From an uncultured Pseudomonadota bacterium (GTDB lineage Bacteria; Myxococcota; UBA796): 6,147 bases of DNA. The position numbers were made by a program, and so were the translations under genes. Shown piece by piece: positions 1-6,147 of the stretch. The stretch lies in contig CAJWHX010000222.1 of NCBI GenBank assembly GCA_913040875.1, positions 1 to 6,147 on the forward strand, read 5' to 3'. Position 1 is the stretch's first letter; each line of letters opens with the position of its first letter. The notes under the pieces are model-generated. The model searched no databases, had not been told where the DNA came from, and saw only the letters and a list, made by a program, of their open reading frames with translations.

Positions 1-749
1 ACCGGAATTCGCTCTGTACCGCGTAAGATGTAGACTTCACGAAGGTTTGCACTGGACGAAGCACCACCAGCAGCGGAGACCGCTTCTGTTAAGGTAATCC
101 CCTTCTTCCACGGAATGTTGCCTGGTTTTTCGACTTTTCCATTCACCACAACATACTGCCCTTCAGTAACGTAAATCACATCACCACCCTTGAGTGGGAT
201 GGATCCGGTACCGCCACGAAGCATCTCCTCTAGATCCACGACAATCTTCTCACCTGTGACCCGAGATATCTTGACTTGTTTATCGCCTTTGATTGCTGAA
301 TCTGCCCCTTCAGCATGGGCTAAGGCTTCGGCGAGATTCATGCTCCCCTTCATTGCAAACGTTCCTGGCTTCTCAACAGCACCCAGTACATGAATCATTT
401 GAGACCCATAGTCGTGTACGCGTAGTTTCACATGTGGATTTCGAATGTACTGTGTCGCCAGCAATGTTTGGAGAGACACGGTTGCCTCCTCAAGGGTCTG
501 ACCACTCACGTCAAAACTTCCGATGAGAGGCATTTCAATCACACCACTTGAAAATACAAAATACTCACCAGAGAGGCTCTCTTCCTTTTTTTGGCCCGCC
601 CACACAACAATCTCAACGGTGTCTCCCTCTCCAATTCGGTAACTGCTTTCGATTTCCTTGGCTGACAGTACTTCATCGGCAAATGCTCTGGGAATAAATC
701 CCATCGTCAATGAGAGCAGTATTGAAAATGTGTGAAGTCTAGGTATCAT
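1..749 (-). CDS. wza: Wza-like polysaccharide export protein, C-terminus off the left edge
   Basis: Reading the minus strand from the ATG at 749-747 gives 249 codons without a stop up to the window edge. Residues 1-24 form a Sec signal peptide (hydrophobic core followed by RAFA, then DE), with predicted signal peptidase I cleavage after Ala24. There is no lipobox cysteine, unlike E. coli Wza. Residues about 36-110 match the polysaccharide export (Poly_export) domain: YRIGEGDTVEI at 37-47 and an EMPLIGSFDVSGQT segment. A first SLBB-type segment begins near 118 (HVLGAVEKPGTF at 120-131) and a second near 198 (VVVNGKVEKPGNI at 200-212, then the AVSAAGG motif at 223-229). The family forms the periplasmic and outer-membrane exit for polymer and works with a Wzc-type partner, encoded at the other end of this window. 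The ribosome site is weak (GAGAA upstream of ATG). The gene is divergent from the polymerase-like gene. The family call is firm; the exact polymer is unknown. Confidence 0.92.
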   Translation of the reverse strand, partial: MIPRLHTFSILLSLTMGFIPRAFADEVLSAKEIESSYRIGEGDTVEIVVWAGQKKEESLSGEYFVFSSGVIEMPLIGSFDVSGQTLEEATVSLQTLLATQYIRNPHVKLRVHDYGSQMIHVLGAVEKPGTFAMKGSMNLAEALAHAEGADSAIKGDKQVKISRVTGEKIVVDLEEMLRGGTGSIPLKGGDVIYVTEGQYVVVNGKVEKPGNIPWKKGITLTEAVSAAGGASSSANLREVYILRGTERIP

Positions 750-857
750 TTTGCGGTTCTCGCTTATGGTTGGTGGTATCGATCCGATAGATACAATAAA
801 GATACAGTTCAGTACCCAATAACGCACATCGACCACTTTTTCATTCCCTGAAGGTTA
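750..857. promoter_or_regulatory. Divergent intergenic region between the wza-like and polymerase-like genes
   Basis: These 108 bases separate the start codons of two divergent genes, so promoters for both are expected here. On the plus strand TACAAT at 792-797 is a fair -10 candidate. The best-spaced -35 candidate is TTGGTG at 770-775, 16 bases upstream, but it matches the sigma-70 consensus only in its first three bases. I see no convincing minus-strand promoter and no clear operator palindrome. The element assignment is inference. Confidence 0.3.
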
Positions 858-2294
858 ATGGAACTTCTCAAACCACACAATCTGATCGTCCTTCTGGTTT
901 CCACTTTGCTACTGGCGGGGTTGTTGGGAGCCGTTTTGTTCCAAGCTTGGGCCTATCCATTTGCACTGCTGTTGCTGTTGGTTGGCGTGATCGCATTTTT
1001 ACAGTACCCAAAGCGCACCTTCATCTTTTTGTTGTTCATTCGCATCATCATGGATCTGCTTCACTTCTTACCATCGGTTGGCGGACTCAACATCCTCGAA
1101 CTTTTTTCGGGTGGTTCTACACTGTTGTGTTTAATTTTAATTGGACATCGATTCACTAATGACATTGAGCATCATCCTACCATCCACTTGTTTTTCATCT
1201 GGAATTTCACCCTTGTATTTCAATTGTTCAACTCCCCATATACCCTTGGCAGTGCAGTCGACTTCCTAAAAAGCTTCTCCCCTGTCCTCCTGTTGCCTCT
1301 GTGCTCATCCATATTGATACAGCGTGGAGATGGACTCAACATCATGAAGTATCTTGCTTGGGCAGGGGCTGTGCCCGTTCTGAGTTCACTGTACTTCTTA
1401 GCAACGGGTCAGATGAATGATCCAGATATGGTGTTGCATGGAATCCCTAGATTGTTGGGAGGCTACAAGAACCTACGACATCACGGTCTGATCATGTTGA
1501 TCATCGCTCTATTGGGCGTTTTTCAATGGTCCATCGCAGAGACTCGACGGATGAAGATCCTGTGGATAGGATACACCATAGGCGCTTCTTTGTGTCTCTA
1601 CCTCACCATGATTCGTTCCTCTCTGTTGCCATTTGTCATTGCCATTGCAATTTTCAGCTGGCTCACAGATCGAAAATGGATCTTATACATCCTTGGCGCA
1701 TTGGTGGTCGTTGGGATTTTCACCAGTGAGACTTTACAAGAACGCTTTAAAGACTTCATCTTAATCTTTACCCTATCAAGAGAAACCGATATGGATCAGC
1801 TGGCTAAACTTGGGTCCGGTCGGTATGCTTTGTGGACGAGCTCTTTTGAAGCATGGATGAACAAGGGTGTTCTGAGTCAAGCGATTGGGCTTGGATATGG
1901 TGCCCATACAGAACTTACCAATTCCGCATTCTTTGCCTTTGACGCAGCCTCAAACAAAGATCTTGACCCACACAACGACGTATTGTATTTGTTGTATGAT
2001 TTGGGTCCGTTATCTCTATTCGCCTATGGTGGGATGACGTGGATGGGCATTAAAACCTGTTTGAGATTAACTGCTCTGGGACGCACTTGGCAAGAGAAAC
2101 ATATGGGGGCCATGTGCGCATGCGCCATGATTGCACTGACCATCAACAATCTTATCAGCAATGGTACAGTGAAACGGGTCACCATCGGATGGATGTTCTG
2201 GATCTTTGCTGGCATCGCATACGGCACACTCAAACACTATCGACTGGTGGAATCGCATAGGGACCAACCGGGTAGAGACCAACAGAATCAATGA
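858..2294 (+). CDS. O-antigen polymerase/ligase family membrane protein (Wzy/WaaL-like)
   Basis: This 478-residue protein is very hydrophobic, with about ten or more membrane segments, the first at residues 8-30 and the last near 442-456. Its C-terminal half carries the marks of the O-antigen ligase/polymerase superfamily: SGRYALW at 320-326, a GLGYG turn at 344-348, and DPHNDVLYLLYDLG at 370-383. The HN within this last motif followed by an acidic residue and Gly is the conserved core of the large periplasmic loop. Arginines in RLLGGYKNLRHHG (198-210) and MIRSS (251-255) fit the other conserved loops. Members either polymerise undecaprenyl-linked repeat units (Wzy) or transfer glycan to lipid A or protein. 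Given wza- and wzc-like neighbours, Wzy is more likely, but sequence alone does not separate these roles, so no symbol is given. The ATG at 858 is preceded by GAAGG (850-854) at a short 3-base spacing. The tail (residues 461-478) is hydrophilic. Confidence 0.85.
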   Translation: MELLKPHNLIVLLVSTLLLAGLLGAVLFQAWAYPFALLLLLVGVIAFLQYPKRTFIFLLFIRIIMDLLHFLPSVGGLNILELFSGGSTLLCLILIGHRFTNDIEHHPTIHLFFIWNFTLVFQLFNSPYTLGSAVDFLKSFSPVLLLPLCSSILIQRGDGLNIMKYLAWAGAVPVLSSLYFLATGQMNDPDMVLHGIPRLLGGYKNLRHHGLIMLIIALLGVFQWSIAETRRMKILWIGYTIGASLCLYLTMIRSSLLPFVIAIAIFSWLTDRKWILYILGALVVVGIFTSETLQERFKDFILIFTLSRETDMDQLAKLGSGRYALWTSSFEAWMNKGVLSQAIGLGYGAHTELTNSAFFAFDAASNKDLDPHNDVLYLLYDLGPLSLFAYGGMTWMGIKTCLRLTALGRTWQEKHMGAMCACAMIALTINNLISNGTVKRVTIGWMFWIFAGIAYGTLKHYRLVESHRDQPGRDQQNQ

Positions 2295-2346
2295 TGCTAT
2301 GATTGTTGATTGTTGATTGTTGCACCATCGACTGTTGGTCTATCCC
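2270..2346. repeat. Imperfect inverted repeat spanning two convergent gene ends
   Basis: AGACCAACAG at 2276-2285 and CTGTTGGTCT at 2332-2341 are perfect 10-base reverse complements separated by 46 bases. With one mismatch and one bulge the pairing extends outward to GGG at 2270-2272 with CCC at 2344-2346. Inside the loop AATCAA (2286-2291) can pair with TTGATT at 2306-2311 or 2313-2318. The left arm lies in the last codons of the polymerase-like gene and the right arm covers the stop codon of the wecA-like gene. There is no T-tract on either strand, so this is not a standard intrinsic terminator. A role in ending or stabilising convergent transcripts is only a possibility. Confidence 0.5.
2301..2322. 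repeat. Three tandem copies of a 7-bp unit (GATTGTT)
   Basis: GATTGTT occurs three times without interruption at 2301-2321, followed by one further G. The array lies in the 45-bp gap between two convergent stop codons, so it changes no reading frame of either gene. It is probably slippage-prone simple sequence; copy number may vary between strains. Confidence 0.85.
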
Positions 2347-3797
2347 GCTGATGTCTCCATCGAGTCGAGGGTCTGATCAAATACTATACTCTCACATTGT
2401 CTCAGTGCCAACAGCAGCATCTGTACGAAAGAACGTTCTAACACATCCAATACGCCATCTTCTTCCAGCCAAGACACACGAACAAGCACTCCTTCTCTCA
2501 GATGATGGGCATCTGTTTGAACCCCTTGTAAATGTGTACCATTGCGCTCGATACTCTGTAAGTGAACGCGAGACTCACCATCCACTTCGATCGATACATC
2601 CCAATGCATCTCGCTCACAATTTTCTTCAAGATCTCCATCGCATCATTGGGCGTTTCAACCTCAGCCAATGCCTGTGTCAGCGTCGACATTGTATCCAAT
2701 GCCGTCAATCCTTCAGACTGTACCTTCTTCATTACCGTATTTCGGCGTTGATTGAAGATAATCTTGTGATACCCCAACGCTCGAACCGCAATCGCCAATC
2801 CTACCATCACCGATAGCAGAACCAATGCATCCAACTTATCCCCAATAAAGATATGTGCCAGAGCCAAACCCTCGAAAGCTATCGCGCCGACAATGAGAAG
2901 TAATACCGATTGATTTTGTGAATACCCTTTGCGCAAAAGAATGTGGTGGATGTGGTACTGATCAGCCGTAAATATGCGTTTCCCAGCAAGTGCACGGCGT
3001 ACTATTGCCATCCCCAAATCAAAGATGGGCAAGCCCAGGATGAGCAAAGCGGCCACCAATGAAAATACTGCCGAGGATTTTTGGGTAAAGTGAACCGATA
3101 TCACAGACAAAATAAAGCCCAATGACATCGACCCCGTATCGCCCAAAAATATGGATGCAGGATTCAGGTTGAAACGTAGGAATCCCCCTAATCCACCGAG
3201 CATAGAAACCAAGATCAAACAGGCTACGGCTTTATCTTCAATTAAACACATGAGAAACAGTGTTCCGGCGGCAAGAGAAACCACCGAACTCGCCAATCCA
3301 TCCATTCCATCTATCAAATTGATGGCATTGATCGCCAAAACAAACCAGAAAACCGTAACCCCATAGGACAACCAGCCCAGCTGCACAAGTCCTACAAAAG
3401 GCAACCCTAGCACATCGATGTGAATACCCGCAAAATATGCCACCGAAGCAGCAAGCACTTGAGCGCCTAGTTTCACGACTGCGGAAACGCCTTTGAGATC
3501 ATCAAGAATACCAACGACCGCAATGACACCCAGCCCTCCAGCCAGTCCCAAAAGAAGCTCAACATCTCCCCAAAATGCTCTCGAGATGTCATTGTCCCAA
3601 AGATACAAGGACAGCATGGGAATCAGAGTTGATATCAAAACAGCAATACCACCAACTCTCGGGATCGGTTGGGTGTGAATTTTACGACCACCGACCTCAT
3701 CGACCCAGTTGAGTTTAATGGCAAAATCTCGCAATCTTGGCGTAAGCAATAGACTGGTCAACAGCGACAACAAAAATGCAATAATAAACGTTCTCAT
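2340..3797 (-). CDS. wecA: WecA/TagO-type polyprenyl-phosphate sugar-1-phosphate transferase with extra C-terminal domain
   Basis: This 485-residue protein belongs to the MraY/WecA superfamily, which moves a HexNAc-1-phosphate (usually GlcNAc-1-P) from UDP-sugar to undecaprenyl phosphate at the inner membrane, the first step of repeat-unit synthesis. Family motifs appear in order: GGRKIHTQPIPRVGG (36-50); the Asp pair of GILDDLKG (97-104); NAINLIDGMDGLA (157-169); FLGDTGS (217-223); and the HIHH loop at 282-285, which marks the WecA/TagO branch rather than MraY. About 11 membrane helices fill residues 1-340. Residues about 350-485 form a soluble, presumably cytoplasmic extension absent from E. 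coli WecA (about 367 residues). The start is supported by GAGG at 3810-3807, nine bases before ATG. The gene lies 60 bp downstream of the wzc-like gene on the same strand, probably co-transcribed, and converges on the polymerase-like gene. The exact sugar donor is unknown; the symbol is by family. Confidence 0.88.
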   Translation of the reverse strand: MRTFIIAFLLSLLTSLLLTPRLRDFAIKLNWVDEVGGRKIHTQPIPRVGGIAVLISTLIPMLSLYLWDNDISRAFWGDVELLLGLAGGLGVIAVVGILDDLKGVSAVVKLGAQVLAASVAYFAGIHIDVLGLPFVGLVQLGWLSYGVTVFWFVLAINAINLIDGMDGLASSVVSLAAGTLFLMCLIEDKAVACLILVSMLGGLGGFLRFNLNPASIFLGDTGSMSLGFILSVISVHFTQKSSAVFSLVAALLILGLPIFDLGMAIVRRALAGKRIFTADQYHIHHILLRKGYSQNQSVLLLIVGAIAFEGLALAHIFIGDKLDALVLLSVMVGLAIAVRALGYHKIIFNQRRNTVMKKVQSEGLTALDTMSTLTQALAEVETPNDAMEILKKIVSEMHWDVSIEVDGESRVHLQSIERNGTHLQGVQTDAHHLREGVLVRVSWLEEDGVLDVLERSFVQMLLLALRQCESIVFDQTLDSMETSAG

Positions 3798-3857
3798 ACT
3801 GTTTAGCCTCGACCAAAAGTGTCTACTCTGAAGTGATTTTTGCCCATTTCAATCAAT

Positions 3858-5624
3858 CTACCCGATCTTTTGCGTGTCAACATCATCTTCCTGATAATAT
3901 CCGTAGTCGGCATAGTAATAATAGTAGCCATACCCAGAACGATTGGAGTCAAACTTGTTGACAACTCCACCAAGCAAGTTGGCATTCACATTTCGGAGAC
4001 GATTGATGGCTTGCTGTACAACAGGTCTACGAGTCTGATTGGCCTCAACGACCAAGACCACACCATCTACTAGTGGAGACAATACCATCGGATCTGATAC
4101 CGCGGTCGCTGGAGGAGAGTCAATGACAATCACATCATAATCAGCGGCAAGTGCTTTAATGTTTCGTAGAACCCCATTACCGAGCAGCTCATTCGGATTC
4201 TCTGGGGTGGGTCCTGCAACGATAATATCTAGATTCGGAACATGACTTGGTTGTACCAATTCTTGAATGGTACGTTCTCCAGTGAGTAAATCTACTGTTC
4301 CAAAATCATCGGTCATTTCAAACAAACGATGGATACTGGGTCTACGCAAGTCGGCGTCAATCAATAGCACGCGCTGACCAGACATCGCCATCACGGCAGA
4401 TAGATTCGATGATGTAAAAGATTTACCTTCTTTTGGAACCGCGGAGGTCACGAGCAGCAACAGTTGCTCCTTGTTGCCGGTTCGGAACTTGATATTCGTC
4501 CGAATTGAGCGCAATGATTCTGCAACTGGAGAGCGCTGCCTCGTAAAGGAGTAGATCGCCCGTTCTCGATTTGAAGGTATCAAGGCCATGTCTTCAGGAT
4601 CGATGACCGGAACAACACCAAGGAGTGGCATCCCAAGCATCTGTTCCAGGTCTTCGGTCGTCTTAATAGAGTTGTCTAAGAACTCTAGCAAGAATGCCAT
4701 CGCTGCACCACCGAGTAGACCAAGCAAAATTGATAGGGCGATATTCTGTGCCATATTCGGACTGACAGGTTCAAAGTCAGGTTCGGCTCTATCCACAAAT
4801 CGAATGTTGTTGGCGCTCATAAATTGAGACAGATCCACCTGTGACAAACGAGAATCCAAATCATTAAAGATGGTCTCATTTCGAGTGGCTTCTGCAGTCA
4901 AGAACTCCAGTTCAATCATTTTTTTATCGATGTTCTTCATGTCTTCTTTGATGCGAACCATCTCTGCATCCAAAGCCTTCTTCTTTTCTTCAAGCTGCGT
5001 CAGTACTGTCTCCTTTTGAGTCAGGGCACCTTGCAATTCCATTTGAACCAAGGATCGCAAACCATCGATCTCTCCTTGAGCCTCGACGACTTCTGGATGC
5101 GTCGGGAGATAATAGACCAACATTTTGTTGAGTTGCTTTTGAAGTTCTGCTTCTTTATCCAGGTACGACTGCAAGGTTGGAGATGTCTTCATTTCTTGAC
5201 TGGCCAGTACCCTCCACAACCCAGCCTCCAAAGACTTTTTGAATTGCTCTGTTTCAACAGACAAAGTGACGAGTTCGGATTGCGTTTGATTCTGCAGATC
5301 GTGAATCAATCGCATTTGGCCCAATACCGAATTATGCTGCTCTTCGATCCCGATCAAATCATTTTCAAATTTGTATTCGTGAACGCGTTCATCCGCAGAT
5401 AACTTCTCTTGCTTGTAGCGCTTCAACTCTTTATCCAACCATTGAAGCGCCTGTTTGGTTGCCGCCTGTCCACGGTCAAGATTGTTCTCCATGTAGACTT
5501 CGGCAATTGTATTGGCAATGAGTGCTGCCAACTCTGGGTCTGTGTCTTCAACCCGAATCACAAACAAAGTGGTTTCGGAGTGCATGATGAGATTCATCTT
5601 TGAACGCAACAAACTATGTGACAT
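3858..5624 (-). CDS. wzc: Wzc-like tyrosine-protein kinase / chain-length regulator, N-terminus missing
   Basis: This frame encodes 588 residues of a fused polysaccharide co-polymerase and BY-kinase, an inner-membrane protein that controls polymer length and export with Wza. Seen in order: the later part of the Wzz domain (VIRVEDTDPELAALIANTIA, 22-41); a long charged coiled-coil region (about 50-260); the proline motif PVSP (286-289) before the second membrane helix (about 292-314); the EXXRXXR oligomerisation motif (E369, R372, R375); Walker A VPKEGKS (396-402); Walker A' LLIDADLRRP (420-429); Walker B VIVIDSPP (498-505); and a C-terminal cluster of nine tyrosines (565-577), the autophosphorylation site. 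Full-length relatives have about 700-750 residues, so the N-terminal tail, first membrane helix and first part of the Wzz domain, roughly 130-150 residues, are missing. The ATG at 5624 has no Shine-Dalgarno (upstream bases are pyrimidine-rich) and lies at an abrupt composition change. It is therefore probably an accidental start at a broken end. Confidence 0.92.
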   Translation of the reverse strand: MSHSLLRSKMNLIMHSETTLFVIRVEDTDPELAALIANTIAEVYMENNLDRGQAATKQALQWLDKELKRYKQEKLSADERVHEYKFENDLIGIEEQHNSVLGQMRLIHDLQNQTQSELVTLSVETEQFKKSLEAGLWRVLASQEMKTSPTLQSYLDKEAELQKQLNKMLVYYLPTHPEVVEAQGEIDGLRSLVQMELQGALTQKETVLTQLEEKKKALDAEMVRIKEDMKNIDKKMIELEFLTAEATRNETIFNDLDSRLSQVDLSQFMSANNIRFVDRAEPDFEPVSPNMAQNIALSILLGLLGGAAMAFLLEFLDNSIKTTEDLEQMLGMPLLGVVPVIDPEDMALIPSNRERAIYSFTRQRSPVAESLRSIRTNIKFRTGNKEQLLLLVTSAVPKEGKSFTSSNLSAVMAMSGQRVLLIDADLRRPSIHRLFEMTDDFGTVDLLTGERTIQELVQPSHVPNLDIIVAGPTPENPNELLGNGVLRNIKALAADYDVIVIDSPPATAVSDPMVLSPLVDGVVLVVEANQTRRPVVQQAINRLRNVNANLLGGVVNKFDSNRSGYGYYYYYADYGYYQEDDVDTQKIG

Positions 5625-5626
5625 TA
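5598..5626. other. Probable chimeric junction or recombination breakpoint
   Basis: Family-like Wzc coding on the minus strand stops being recognisable at about 5600-5615. From about the same point a different protein is encoded on the plus strand, with lower GC (about 35% in 5641-5700, against about 43% in 5401-5460). Both genes lose their 5' ends here, meeting head to head with no promoter, start or ribosome site between them. The exact breakpoint cannot be placed better than about 25 bases. An insertion sequence end or target duplication is not visible. Confidence 0.7.
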
Positions 5627-6147
5627 GGTACAGTAGGTATAGGTAATAATGAGTATATTGGTTTAAGAATTGAAGCTGATGCAGCTTGGACAGGTTACAT
5701 TAGTCAAGTAACAGTTTCATTTGGAGCCGGAACAGGAACAATAACAGCAATACCTGACTTGGATGATATCGATTGTAATGACGATGGAACAGATTGTAAT
5801 TTATCTTTTGGTGCGTCAAAAGCTATAACAGGTTATACGAGTGTCGCAGCGTCAGCAGGTTTGGCTAGTGCTGTTGACGTCAACGGATTGTATGAGACAG
5901 ATTCTAATTCCAATAATTTAAGACGATCAGTTTTTGCATTAGATACAATAATTGAAGGTGACTTAAATGAAGATGTATCTGCTGTGTCTCCTGACTACGT
6001 TGCAAATTCATTTTCTGATGCAAATAGTGGTTCTTTAGTCTTAGAGGTTAATGGCTCTGACATCCACACAGTCGACTTAACAGGCACTTATAATAATGTA
6101 GGTACTGGAGAACCAGGTAGCGGAACAGGGACATCATTTACTAGCAA
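5603..6147 (+). CDS. Unidentified Gly/Thr/Ser/Asp-rich protein fragment, both ends missing
   Basis: The plus-strand frame containing GGT at 5642-5644 has no stop from 5591 to the window end (185 codons) and no in-frame ATG, so both ends are missing. I place the likely coding start of this fragment at about 5603, where the neighbouring Wzc frame breaks down. The product is rich in Gly, Thr, Ser, Asn, Asp and Val with alternating hydrophobic residues, suggesting beta structure in an extracellular or virion protein. An acidic segment at 5756-5797 reads DLDDIDCNDDGTDC: it holds a D-x-N-x-D-G calcium-loop-like core and two cysteines seven residues apart. Later segments include GDLNEDVSAVSPDYV (from 5956) and SLVLEVNGSDIHTVDLTG (from 6023), ending in a GTGTSFTS-type low-complexity linker. 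This resembles phage tail or fibre and marine viral structural proteins from memory, but I cannot name a family. Codon use (AAT, TTA, ACA, AGA) is AT-shifted relative to the polysaccharide genes, suggesting a different source. Confidence 0.65.

Noticed and set aside
190..526. Two overlapping plus-strand open frames of 67 and 77 codons
   Set aside because: They are antisense to the Wza-like gene, whose Poly_export and SLBB motifs read continuously through this stretch.
2301..2322. Heptamer repeat as a phase-variation switch or CRISPR-like array
   Set aside because: Seven-base units without spacers are not CRISPR, and the array lies outside both coding regions, so slippage would not change either frame.
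2295..2345. Standard rho-independent terminator between the convergent genes
   Set aside because: The inverted repeat has a long 46-base loop and no T-tract follows it on either strand.
2303..2755. Plus-strand 150-codon open frame starting next to the heptamer array
   Set aside because: It lies almost entirely antisense to the C-terminal part of the wecA-like gene, has a Ser/Pro/His-rich composition typical of a shadow frame, and no ribosome site.
3798..3857. Small gene or promoter between the wzc-like and wecA-like genes
   Set aside because: The 60 bases hold no open frame with a ribosome site other than the GAGG serving the wecA-like start, and no clear -10/-35 pair.
5016..5402. Plus-strand 128-codon open frame
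   Set aside because: It is the antisense of the Wzc coiled-coil region, whose coding is strongly supported; it is a shadow of that gene.
5591..5660. Insertion sequence end or prophage attachment site at the composition change
   Set aside because: No terminal inverted repeat, target duplication, integrase or tRNA fragment is visible in the window around the junction.

Overview
The window comes from a Gram-negative bacterium, probably proteobacterial. It holds part of a Wzx/Wzy-type exopolysaccharide, capsule or O-antigen locus. The main evidence is a fused Wzz-type co-polymerase plus BY-kinase (Wzc) next to a Wza-type outer-membrane export protein. The class cannot be fixed from sequence alone. 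Sampled lines in the polysaccharide part are about 43-50% GC; two sampled lines in the last 0.5 kb are about 35%.

Layout. At 1-749 (minus, running off the left edge) is the N-terminal 249 residues of a Wza-like exporter with a Sec signal peptide. A 108-bp divergent intergenic region separates it from 858-2294 (plus), a polytopic O-antigen polymerase/ligase family protein. That gene converges on 2340-3797 (minus), a WecA/TagO-type polyprenyl-phosphate sugar-1-phosphate transferase. The two converge over a 45-bp gap holding three copies of a heptamer and spanned by an imperfect inverted repeat that covers both stop codons. The transferase follows a wzc-like BY-kinase gene (3858-5624, minus) by 60 bp on the same strand, so the two probably form one transcription unit.

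How they work together (inference from family roles): the WecA-like enzyme starts the repeat unit on undecaprenyl phosphate at the cytoplasmic face. The Wzy-like protein joins units in the periplasm. Wzc sets chain length through cycles of tyrosine-cluster phosphorylation and docks with Wza, which forms the outer-membrane exit. The flippase, other glycosyltransferases and phosphatase of such a pathway are not in the window.

The most notable feature is a junction at about 5600-5625. There the Wzc reading frame loses its expected N-terminus (first membrane helix and the first part of the Wzz domain). At the same place an unrelated, AT-richer plus-strand reading frame begins without a start codon and stays open to the right edge. 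Two 5'-truncated genes meeting head to head suggest a chimeric join (amplification or assembly artefact) or a real recombination breakpoint. The right-hand frame encodes a Gly/Thr/Ser/Asp-rich, beta-type protein resembling viral or surface appendage proteins, but I do not recognise its family with certainty.

No RNA gene, CRISPR array, insertion sequence or defence system was seen. I found no convincing new biological system; the best leads are the junction, the uncharacterised C-terminal domain on the WecA-like enzyme, and the unidentified right-edge protein.
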